In this document: piece by piece, positions 45,037 to 53,145 of the stretch
How positions within the stretch are numbered: the first letter of the stretch is position 1
Layout of the letters: each line of letters opens with the position of its first letter
Assembly (NCBI GenBank): GCA_023428135.1
Contig: JAEYZG010000062.1
Coordinates: forward strand, 434,001-498,000
Direction of reading: 5' to 3'
Source of the DNA: Bacteroidota bacterium
GTDB lineage: Bacteria; Bacteroidota; Bacteroidia; Cytophagales; Cytophagaceae
DNA: 64,000 nucleotides
Translations under genes and position numbers: made by a program
Notes under the pieces: model-generated
What the model was told of the DNA's origin: nothing
The model's input: only the letters and a program-made list of their open reading frames with translations
The model's database searches: none

Positions 45037-45744
45037 TTATGCATTCATTTCGAATGAAAAGCCATCTTTCTTCAACTTCTGATATTTATCACGATTAAAC
45101 TTAAATAAGTTACCAGGACGCCCTACGGAGGCAACAGGCGCTTTTTCGTCCAGCTCCTCTACTATCCCCAGGCTCATTACTTTCTTTTTAAAATTTCTGC
45201 GATCCAAATCCCTTCCAAGGACTGTCGTGTACAATTTTTCAAGATCTGAAAAAGGAAACTTTCCAGGTAAAAGATCAAAGCCAATAGGCTCATAAGTAAT
45301 TTTACCACGCAGTCTTTCAAGTGCGGTTTGAATAATGCTTTTATGATCAAAAGCGAGTTTAGGTAATTGATCTATACTGAACCATGCAGCATCCTCCGCA
45401 TCGGTACTAGCTGTAGGCTTATATGATTCCGGTTTTACCAGGCCAAAATAAACGACAGAGACCACACGTGCTCTGGGATCCCTATCAGGTTTCCCAAAAG
45501 TATATAACTGCTCCAGGTAATTTATTTTAACACCCGCCTCTTCATTTAACTCCCTCATTACCGCATCCTCAAGTGATTCAGCATCTTTCACAAAACCTCC
45601 GGGAAGTGCCCATTTATGAATAAATGGCTCTATCTTCCTTTTGATCAGAAGTACAGAAATACCGGACTCCCTGGAATAGCCAAACAAAACCGCATCAACG
45701 GTGATATAGATCTCCTGCTTGATTTTCATTTTTATAAAACTCAA
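45037..45744 (-). CDS. NrtR-like Nudix-domain transcriptional regulator of NAD metabolism
   Basis: Residues about 10-145 are a Nudix fold ('HKWALPGGFVKDAESLEDAV', 'MRELNEEAG'); residues about 150-235 are a winged helix ending 'VASVGRPGNLFKFNRDKYQ', the DNA-binding part of the NrtR family. NrtR represses NAD synthesis and salvage genes and senses ADP-ribose or NAD derivatives through the Nudix domain. Unlike many NrtR proteins the Nudix box (GGFVKDAESLEDAVMRELNE) looks intact, so hydrolase activity is possible. It lies beside nadV and NadM-Nudix. Start could also be the Met six codons in ('MKIKQEIYI'). Confidence 0.88.
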   Translation of the reverse strand: MSFIKMKIKQEIYITVDAVLFGYSRESGISVLLIKRKIEPFIHKWALPGGFVKDAESLEDAVMRELNEEAGVKINYLEQLYTFGKPDRDPRARVVSVVYFGLVKPESYKPTASTDAEDAAWFSIDQLPKLAFDHKSIIQTALERLRGKITYEPIGFDLLPGKFPFSDLEKLYTTVLGRDLDRRNFKKKVMSLGIVEELDEKAPVASVGRPGNLFKFNRDKYQKLKKDGFSFEMNA

Positions 45745-45993
45745 AAATAAACATTAACCGTTGAAAAACCTGTCAATCATTATAATCAATTACTTTATCA
45801 TGAATTCTAATAAACTGATTCACAATGATACTTCTATGCAATTAATTCCGGCTAAGGAAAACCAATTTATTAATTTTTCGGATTTGTTTTTATTAAGGAC
45901 GAATATACAACAGTTCGGAATAGTATAAATAGGATAATTCATCTAACATTTTTCATTGTAGTTATTTTTTTATAAATTGGAATACAGTTTTTT

Positions 45994-46347
45994 ATGTTGA
46001 TAAAAAGATTCTTCGATATCCTTAAATCAAACCTTCCGAGAACAAAACTTTCGAAAGAGGATTTAGAAAATGAAAAAGATTCGTTTGAAGACACTGATCA
46101 TCCTCCGATAAAGTCAATGGAACCAAGATTAAAGAAAGAAGCAGAATACTACGCCAATCTTGAAGTGAAATATGGCGCAGACTTCAGTGAAATTAAAGTA
46201 TCTTATAAAGAGCTGATCAGGAAATATCATCCTGACAAACACGTTCATTCTGAAGAGAAACGCAAAATAGCAGAGGAAATAACCAGGAAATTGAATGAGG
46301 CGTATAATTATTTTGAAAAAAAATTTAACGGAAACATTTACCGTTGA
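45994..46347 (+). CDS. Small J-domain protein
   Basis: A 117-residue protein whose C-terminal half is a J domain with HPD at residues 79-81 ('YKELIRKYHPDKHVHSEEKR'), followed by a helix ending the protein ('RKLNEAYNYFEKK'). The HPD motif stimulates ATP hydrolysis by an Hsp70 chaperone. The N-terminal 60 residues are charged with no membrane span. The pspA gene follows after 37 bp, so both are probably in one operon; the J protein may steer DnaK to PspA or membrane clients. Confidence 0.85.
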   Translation: MLIKRFFDILKSNLPRTKLSKEDLENEKDSFEDTDHPPIKSMEPRLKKEAEYYANLEVKYGADFSEIKVSYKELIRKYHPDKHVHSEEKRKIAEEITRKLNEAYNYFEKKFNGNIYR

Positions 46348-46384
46348 TCAATACAATTAAATCTGATATCTTAAAATTTGTAAT

Positions 46385-47116
46385 ATGTTAAACTGGTTCA
46401 AACGTCTTTTTAAAATTGGTGAAGCTGAAGCGCATGCTGCTCTTGATAAACTGGAAAATCCTATCAATATGATTGAGCAGGGATTGCGGGATCTTCGCGA
46501 AGATCTGAACAAAGGGCTGAAAAGCCTTGCTGAGGTTAAAGCCCTTGCTATAAAAGCCGAAAACGACCAGAAAGAAAAAAATAAAGTAGCATTGGAATAT
46601 GAGCATAAAGCAATGCTGCTCTTACAAAAAGCTCAATCGGGCAGTCTTGATCCTAATGAAGGAGACAGACTTGCAGGTGAAGCTTTAATGAAAAGACATT
46701 CTGCTCTTTCTCAAATAGAGACACTAAGCAGTACCGTGAAACAATACAATGAAATGGCCTCAAAAATTGAGAGCAACAATAAACTGCTTAAAAGTAAAAT
46801 AGACGGCTGGGAAGGTGAACTCGAGACTTTAAAAGCTCGTGTAAAAGTGGCTAAGAGCACTAAAGATTTTAATCAGAAACTTGCAGGTCTTGATGCCAAC
46901 AATACTCTAAGAATGCTGGAGAAAATGAAGGACAAAATCAATCAGGAGGAAGCGCTTGCACAGTCTTACGGAGATATAGCAGATAATAATAAATCTGTGG
47001 ATGATCAAATCAACAAGGCATTGGAAGGCAGTCTTACCCATCCGTTAATTGCCGATTCTCTTGCACATCTGAAGGCAAAAATTGCACTTGATTCTACTAA
47101 AAAACTAGAAAATTAA
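46385..47116 (+). CDS. PspA/IM30-family membrane-stress protein
   Basis: A 243-residue, coiled-coil protein beginning 'MLNWFKRLFKIGEAEAHAAL', an amphipathic membrane-binding helix, and 'DKLENPINMIEQGLRDLRED', the conserved start of PspA/IM30. Such proteins assemble into ESCRT-III-like rods or rings and stabilise damaged membranes. It follows the J-domain gene, with a terminator after it. No PspB/C/F is present in the window. Confidence 0.92.
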   Translation: MLNWFKRLFKIGEAEAHAALDKLENPINMIEQGLRDLREDLNKGLKSLAEVKALAIKAENDQKEKNKVALEYEHKAMLLLQKAQSGSLDPNEGDRLAGEALMKRHSALSQIETLSSTVKQYNEMASKIESNNKLLKSKIDGWEGELETLKARVKVAKSTKDFNQKLAGLDANNTLRMLEKMKDKINQEEALAQSYGDIADNNKSVDDQINKALEGSLTHPLIADSLAHLKAKIALDSTKKLEN

Positions 47117-47127
47117 TCCGATCACAT

Positions 47128-47155
47128 AAAGGCCACTACCTGTGGCCTTCTTTAT
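47128..47155 (+). terminator. Terminator after pspA
   Basis: AAGGCCAC (47129-47136) pairs with GTGGCCTT (47142-47149), followed by CTTTATTT. The GTG at 47142 lies in the stem, which argues against using it as a start codon. Confidence 0.75.
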
Positions 47156-47180
47156 TTCAGCCTCTTCCGGCTGTATTCTT

Positions 47181-47618
47181 ATGAACAAAGTATTTTTCAG
47201 TCCCGGCGAAGAGTGCCGTCGCGCCATCATAGAACAACTCAATCAATCCGTTTCTTCAATTAAAATCTGTGTTTTTACCATCAGCGATGACCTTATCACG
47301 GACATCATTATTGCCAGGCACCAATTTGGTATAGATATCAGAATCATTACAGATAATGATAAATGCTATGATGACGGATCGGATATTGATAAGTTGCACA
47401 GATGTGGTATTGAGATAAAGGTTGACAAGTCTCCTTATCATATGCATCATAAGTTTGCCATTATAGATAATAAAATAGCCCTTACAGGAAGCTACAACTG
47501 GACAAGAAGTGCGGCTTTATACAACCACGAGAACATTGTATTTACTTCAGACAAGGGAATAGTAAAAGATTTTAAAGGGGAGTTTGATAAGCTTTGGGAG
47601 CAGATGGAGGATTATTGA
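47181..47618 (+). CDS. Phospholipase-D-family protein (single HKD motif)
   Basis: A 145-residue protein with one HKD signature, 'HHKFAIIDNKIALTGSYNWT' (HxKxxxxD), like the Nuc/PLDc_2 group of small nuclease-like or phosphatidyltransferase-like proteins that work as dimers. It begins 'MNKVFFSPGEECRRAIIEQL'. No signal peptide, so it is cytoplasmic. A longer frame starts at a GTG inside the upstream terminator and was rejected. The substrate (DNA or lipid) cannot be told from the sequence; position after pspA hints at envelope stress but the terminator separates them. Confidence 0.85.
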   Translation: MNKVFFSPGEECRRAIIEQLNQSVSSIKICVFTISDDLITDIIIARHQFGIDIRIITDNDKCYDDGSDIDKLHRCGIEIKVDKSPYHMHHKFAIIDNKIALTGSYNWTRSAALYNHENIVFTSDKGIVKDFKGEFDKLWEQMEDY

Positions 47619-47705
47619 GGAATAAAAAAAGTCATGTAAAAGCGGCTATATTTCCACCTTTATTTACTAAGAGAGCATTAGATCAATATTTTGTTTTAAT
47701 GGTCA

Positions 47706-48137
47706 CTACTCTACCAGTTTAAAAGTATGATATTGGGGATTGACTTTTTCAATAATCTTTCTTGAATCCATTTCGAGTATTATAGAATTAAATAGAGGTT
47801 CATCTTTCAAATTCTCATACTTTTTCTGTGATAGTATAAACTGAAATAACTTCCATGAATCAAAACCTTCGTAGTTAAAATCAGGAGGCTGTCCATAATC
47901 ATAATCAATGATCAAACCCGAGAAATTGAATTGGCAACCATACCCATGAAATCGAAAACTAATTTCCCCTCCTTCATACTTCAATGTTCCCATCCTAGGT
48001 ACTAATTTTTCCCTTAAAGCCTTAAATGGCGAAACTAAAATCTTATAATGATTTTTAAATATTCGATCAGTTAACTCAACATGTTTTTCGAATTCTAAAA
48101 TACAATTATAGACTTCTCTTATATGATTCTCCATCAA
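47706..48137 (-). CDS. Hypothetical protein, DUF6896-like
   Basis: A 143-residue soluble protein with helical ends and a central beta-rich stretch 'ISFRFHGYGCQFNFSGLIID' followed by 'YDYGQPPDFNYEGFDSWKLF'. This resembles DUF6896, a small family often found near polymorphic-toxin immunity genes, but I am not sure. No toxin gene is adjacent. Alone between the PLD gene and the large ATPase. Confidence 0.6.
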   Translation of the reverse strand: MMENHIREVYNCILEFEKHVELTDRIFKNHYKILVSPFKALREKLVPRMGTLKYEGGEISFRFHGYGCQFNFSGLIIDYDYGQPPDFNYEGFDSWKLFQFILSQKKYENLKDEPLFNSIILEMDSRKIIEKVNPQYHTFKLVE

Positions 48138-48200
48138 ACTATCTGTAAAAAAGGCCTTTTTTAGTTATCTCAATTGATCTTTCTTTTTTAAATTCCTATA

Positions 48201-48231
48201 AAAAAGTCTTCCCCTATTCGGAAGACTTTTT
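48201..48231 (-). terminator. Terminator of the flotillin/ATPase operon
   Basis: AAAAAGTCTTCC (48201-48212) pairs with GGAAGACTTTTT (48220-48231). The stop codon of the 1635-residue ATPase lies in its loop region. Confidence 0.88.
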
Positions 48232-51200
48232 CTCTATTGCATTTTTTATACCTTCAACACCCTCTCCAAGCACTGCAAGCTGTGTAAGCAGTTGAGTTAT
48301 CTGACCTGAATCTCCGATGCCCTTAAAGCGTTGATTTTTCTTAAAGGTCGTCTTAATTTCTTCCCATCTTGCCTTCTCTTCAGGAGTAATTCTTTCTGTA
48401 ATATCTTTAAATTTCAGCAGATTAGCCTCAGCACCTGTAGTCAACGTCTGTGCTTCGTTCTGGTAATGGGTATTGATAAGCATTTTTAATTCCTCATCAT
48501 TCATCACTGGCACAACTTTCTCCGCCATCTTGTTCATATTCCGGTAAGAACCTTGGAGCTTAAATACCGGCTCATTTCTGAATTCTTCTGCCTGCGAGGC
48601 CGAATGGATGTATTCCTGATTAACTCTAAGCACAGCATCTCTGATTGAAAGTAACTTCTGAATAACAGATACGATCTCATTAGTTTCTTCAGCAGCGTAG
48701 GATACTTCAAAATCAAGACCCGAGCTATCACCGGTTTCGGCAATTTTAACAAAAGAGTAAATGTCTTTAAGACTTTTATTGGCAACCTTTGAAGTAATCG
48801 TGTTTGAGGTCAGGCAGTTTTCTATATAACTTAACTTAAACACATCTGCTTTGTCACCTATGATATCTCCAAGATTATAGGTATCTGCCCTGTTGGAAAG
48901 CATATCAGGTATTCTGAATTTTTCACCGCTTTCTGTATAAGGGTTTCCTGCCATTACCACGCAGACTTTCTTTCCACGGAAATCATATGTTTTGGACTTC
49001 CCTTTATAGATACCTTCGATCTTCCTTTGTGCGTCACAAAGAGAAATAAACTTCTGGAGAAACTCAGGATTACAATGCTGAATATCATCAATATAAATCA
49101 TGACATTGTCGCCCATCTCAAATGCGAGGTTCAGTTTTTCCAGCTCCTCCCTTGCAGCGCCATTCTGTGCTTCCGATGGATCTACTGAAGTGATCTTATG
49201 TCCTATAGCCGGACCATTGATCTTCATAAAAATCAACCCCAGTCTGTTCGCAACATATTCCATTAAAGTGGTTTTACCATAGCCGGGCGGAGATATCAGA
49301 AGCAACATTCCCATCTGATCGGTACGCTTGTTTTCTCCCACCACTCCTATCTGTTTGGCAAGGTTTGCTCCGATTAAAGGAAGATAGACATCATCAATCA
49401 ACTTATTACGCACGAATGAACTTAGCACATTTGTTTTGTATTCTTCAAGACGCAGATCAGCCCTGAAGCTTTCTGTTAATGCGCTTTTCTTCTTCACATA
49501 AGCTGAATAACCAGCAACAACCTCTCTTTGGTAGCGTGATAATTTCTTTACGAATTTCTTGAAATGAAATTGATAGTTTCCATTCTGAATTAAGCTATGA
49601 CTTCCGGATAATCCTTCAAGGATAACTTCAGATTTGGCAACAACTTCCTTGCAATTATCAAGCCCTGCCAATAGTATCACAGCCGCTTCATCCACAAATT
49701 CCGGACTTGCAGATTTTTCGCTGTCAATAAATGCTTTCAACCAGTTTCTTGTCAGGTCAAACTGATTAACAGGATTGCCGTCAAGATTTTGTACCGATGC
49801 AATACATTCCTCCTCATATTTCTTCTTTTTCAGGAATGTATTAAAAGCCTTTGTAAGCTCAAGAGCCTCATGACTGATGACAAATACATTGCCCCTTACC
49901 ATCTCATCAAAAAGGTAATCCGCTGCTTCAGCGGCAATCTCTGTTTCAAAGAAATGGGTTTGCTCAATGAAATTCAGTATCCCTGTTTTAAGAAGATTGA
50001 TGATCTCCTGATGGGTATTTTTTCCCGGGAAAATTTTAAGAATGCTTCCTATTCCTTTTAATCTTAAATCAAAGGTTCTTCTTGCGTTTTCATCAAGAAC
50101 GTGTAACCAATAAAACCTTGCACATGCTCTGGCATCAGAAGCATATTTTAGCAGATCAAGGCCACCTTCAATATGTAGCAGAGCTTTAAGTATCAAAGCA
50201 GCATCCCTGTCATTCACTCCTTTGACATAACCTTCTGAATATCTGTTGGACATGAACTCCTGGACTACAACGGTAAGAGAAGGTTCGTCGAGCTTAACTA
50301 AATTTTCTTTATCATATTTAGAGTTCACCTGCCCTTCATTAAATAGAAGCCAGGCGAGATACTCTCCTCTGTAAACGTAGTCATTTTCAGATATCAGGTG
50401 TTGATTCCAGAAAGGTTTGGTATTAAGAAATTCAGGATCTGTTACTTTTTCAAAGAAACTTGTACCGGTAATATGGTAGGACATTTCTTCATGTCTGTTC
50501 ACCATGGTAAGTTCCAAAGCCTGTGTGTTTACAGAAAAATTATAATTTCCGAATTTTACAACATTAGCACCTCCGACAAACAACTCTTTCTTATCCTTCA
50601 ATTGTCTCAGTGTTGTTTCACGGAGATTTTTCATCCTGCCCTGAATGTCATCGGCCTTTACGGTATCACTGAGATCATTTAACTGCTTTACAATATCCCT
50701 GAGTTTATCCATCATCAGATCAGAGGCAAAGTAGCCATTGATCTCAGCAGCAGTATCGAAAGTAGCCACTCTGTTTTTTGCTCCGGACAAGATACGTTCC
50801 GCAGCGCTCATGAGGGCATTGGCTCTGTTGTTGCGGGCTTCTATTAAAGACAGCTTGCGGTTTTCAAAAGCTCCGTAAAGTTCTTCTCTCTTCTCAGAAA
50901 CTATTTTGATAAAACCATCGAAATCGGGGAATTTAGCTTCCAGTTCTTCCAGCTGAATCATAAGCTTGGAAAGAAACTCCTCGCATTTCTCAGGCGTTGA
51001 ACTTAAGTCCAGATAGTTTACAATGGACTGATCCAATAGTTTTATCTGAGAGTTAAATTCTGCTTCACTTTCTGACCTCCTTAAATCCAGCTTTCTGTTT
51101 TTAAGAGAAGCCTTTAATTTATTGATCTCAGAGAAAATGAGGGAAATCGTATCAATGATTTTGGTGGTCTGTGTTGCATCTTCAATCTTCAGGTTGCTGA

Positions 51201-53121
51201 CAATCTGGATCAGCATTTCAAGCTCGTTGCTCACCTGAGCGATCTCCTCTTCAGTCTTATTCGCTTCGGTAACCTTCGTTACTTTTACTGCAGAAGCATT
51301 CAGAACAGTCACTCTTTCATGGTAAGGAAGCAAAGCCTTTTCCTGCAGAAGGAATTCAACGCACCTTACCGAAAGCTTTTCCGTTTCATCAGATATGTTC
51401 TTTTCAAGATCGCTGACAGCATTAAGATCGACATACCTGAGTTCTTTCAGAGATATAACATCACCTCTCAATGACCTTAACTCAGAAAGGATATTAACGA
51501 AAGTATTGATATCTTCAAACCTGTCCCGCTTTACCTGATCAAGAATAGCTTTTGCCCGGTCGGTTTGTTTCTTAACCTGATCTAATGTATTCTTTTTTAT
51601 CCTGACTACCTTTTCAAATTCTTCGATGGTAGCAGCTGCAGTTGATTTAATCTCTGCAACAGGCTGGCCCAGGTTAAACGTAGCTTCTTCTCTGATCCAG
51701 TAATAAGAATCAAGCAGGTCTGTACTTATCTTGACGATATCAAGATATAAATTCGAATAAGCTTCGTCGTTCTTGGAAAGCAGGCCGAGTACTTCCGAAC
51801 ATTCCGCCATACAATGGACGATATCCTTGTTACCGATTTTATATAAATAAGAATCAGGAACTACATGAGGAACATAAGTACTGGAACAATATGCAGAACT
51901 CCATATCTGGATAGTATGATGTTTTGAAGGTTCATTCTGATCATTAAAATAAATCAGCTCTCCATTGTCAAATATAGAGTAACCATGACACAGAATAAGG
52001 TTGTCAACCTTTTGTTCTATAAGATTATATGGAAGAAGAATATATGCTCCATGCTCATCATTATAGAACACATATAAATAATCTTCTCCATTTGGAGACT
52101 GAATTCTCTTTTCAAACCTAAGTCCTTGAAGGTCGTTATCAAAAAGTTTGTACTCACCAGTCTGGAGATAATATCCCTTCGAAAAAATAATTCCGTGGCT
52201 TTCAGGAAGCAAAACACAGGAATCCTTTATCGCGTCAATCCTCTGCGCCTTCTTGATTTTATCGTTGTAGACAATATATCTGAATTTATCCTCTTTAAAA
52301 GGTTTTATCTTCAGGAGAATGATATTCCCAAGATCTGCATAATACATCTCTGCATCATCCAGTCTCTGATCTTTATCTTCAACAGGTTCGGAGTAGATAC
52401 CTTCTCCGTCTTCAGTATTATCTTCAATCTTTACTGTTAAATCCCCTCCTATCGTTTCTATGAAGACTTTGTCAAGAACGGATACATGAGGGTGTTTACC
52501 CTTTCTGTGGTAATCTCTAGAAGTACGCTCCCATTCAAATCCATATTGAGGAGGAAACTTATACTCATGTTCGCTTCTGTTTCCTTCATATTTCAACTCC
52601 TCCCCACTTATGAGCCATTTAAATGTCTTAATGTCCTTGGCGCCTTTTCCGACACGGAAGATCATGTACAGATAAGGACCAATAACTGCAAACTTTTCAA
52701 AGGAAGTACTTTTGTAATACTTATAAAGTTCTTTAAAATCCGATTCAAAAAGTTCAGTCTGGATTTTATTAAGCCCAGCATGAACAAATGAATGGTCTTT
52801 ATACTGATAGATGCTGAATACGTCCGTTAGAACGGTCTCTGATCTTAATCCAATATGGACGTTGTATCCGAATAAAAGATAAGTACCCAGAGAAACCATA
52901 TCTCTGGGTACACAATTATTTTCTGTGGTAATCCTTGCTGTTGCTACGAGCTTTTGCTCTATAGCTCCGAATACATTCTTTCTGTCTTCGTTAAGTTTCC
53001 CCAGTCTTTCCCTTAGGTCCTTGCCTGACTTATCAAGTCTGCTTCGCAAAACTTCATAAGTACCGGAATCAAGTTGCACTGCTTTAGAATCTGAAGTATT
53101 CTCAGGTTTAACTTCTGCCAT
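48214..53121 (-). CDS. Giant AAA+ ATPase ('DNA repair ATPase' family)
   Basis: A 1635-residue protein. The N-terminal 450 residues are beta-rich and propeller-like; residues about 500-850 contain long coiled coils; then a helical region; and a C-terminal AAA+ domain with Walker A 'SPPGYGKTTLMEY' (Lys1283), Walker B 'NVMIYIDDIQHC' and sensor 'VCVVMAGNPYTESGEKF', resembling MoxR/dynein-type ATPases. Databases call such proteins 'DNA repair ATPase', but no nuclease or DNA-binding motif is visible here. It follows the flotillin gene by 24 bp in an operon, which points rather to membrane-linked remodelling. Confidence 0.85.
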   Translation of the reverse strand: MAEVKPENTSDSKAVQLDSGTYEVLRSRLDKSGKDLRERLGKLNEDRKNVFGAIEQKLVATARITTENNCVPRDMVSLGTYLLFGYNVHIGLRSETVLTDVFSIYQYKDHSFVHAGLNKIQTELFESDFKELYKYYKSTSFEKFAVIGPYLYMIFRVGKGAKDIKTFKWLISGEELKYEGNRSEHEYKFPPQYGFEWERTSRDYHRKGKHPHVSVLDKVFIETIGGDLTVKIEDNTEDGEGIYSEPVEDKDQRLDDAEMYYADLGNIILLKIKPFKEDKFRYIVYNDKIKKAQRIDAIKDSCVLLPESHGIIFSKGYYLQTGEYKLFDNDLQGLRFEKRIQSPNGEDYLYVFYNDEHGAYILLPYNLIEQKVDNLILCHGYSIFDNGELIYFNDQNEPSKHHTIQIWSSAYCSSTYVPHVVPDSYLYKIGNKDIVHCMAECSEVLGLLSKNDEAYSNLYLDIVKISTDLLDSYYWIREEATFNLGQPVAEIKSTAAATIEEFEKVVRIKKNTLDQVKKQTDRAKAILDQVKRDRFEDINTFVNILSELRSLRGDVISLKELRYVDLNAVSDLEKNISDETEKLSVRCVEFLLQEKALLPYHERVTVLNASAVKVTKVTEANKTEEEIAQVSNELEMLIQIVSNLKIEDATQTTKIIDTISLIFSEINKLKASLKNRKLDLRRSESEAEFNSQIKLLDQSIVNYLDLSSTPEKCEEFLSKLMIQLEELEAKFPDFDGFIKIVSEKREELYGAFENRKLSLIEARNNRANALMSAAERILSGAKNRVATFDTAAEINGYFASDLMMDKLRDIVKQLNDLSDTVKADDIQGRMKNLRETTLRQLKDKKELFVGGANVVKFGNYNFSVNTQALELTMVNRHEEMSYHITGTSFFEKVTDPEFLNTKPFWNQHLISENDYVYRGEYLAWLLFNEGQVNSKYDKENLVKLDEPSLTVVVQEFMSNRYSEGYVKGVNDRDAALILKALLHIEGGLDLLKYASDARACARFYWLHVLDENARRTFDLRLKGIGSILKIFPGKNTHQEIINLLKTGILNFIEQTHFFETEIAAEAADYLFDEMVRGNVFVISHEALELTKAFNTFLKKKKYEEECIASVQNLDGNPVNQFDLTRNWLKAFIDSEKSASPEFVDEAAVILLAGLDNCKEVVAKSEVILEGLSGSHSLIQNGNYQFHFKKFVKKLSRYQREVVAGYSAYVKKKSALTESFRADLRLEEYKTNVLSSFVRNKLIDDVYLPLIGANLAKQIGVVGENKRTDQMGMLLLISPPGYGKTTLMEYVANRLGLIFMKINGPAIGHKITSVDPSEAQNGAAREELEKLNLAFEMGDNVMIYIDDIQHCNPEFLQKFISLCDAQRKIEGIYKGKSKTYDFRGKKVCVVMAGNPYTESGEKFRIPDMLSNRADTYNLGDIIGDKADVFKLSYIENCLTSNTITSKVANKSLKDIYSFVKIAETGDSSGLDFEVSYAAEETNEIVSVIQKLLSIRDAVLRVNQEYIHSASQAEEFRNEPVFKLQGSYRNMNKMAEKVVPVMNDEELKMLINTHYQNEAQTLTTGAEANLLKFKDITERITPEEKARWEEIKTTFKKNQRFKGIGDSGQITQLLTQLAVLGEGVEGIKNAIEKKSSE

Positions 53122-53145
53122 GATTACTTAATAAATCTTGACGTG

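Noticed and set aside
47142..47180. GTG start for the PLD-family protein
   Set aside because: The codon is part of the terminator stem after pspA; the ATG at 47181 begins the recognisable domain.
48147..48162. AAAAAAGGCCTTTTTT palindrome as terminator
   Set aside because: The GC core is only 4 bp, and a much stronger terminator for the ATPase operon is present at 48201-48231.
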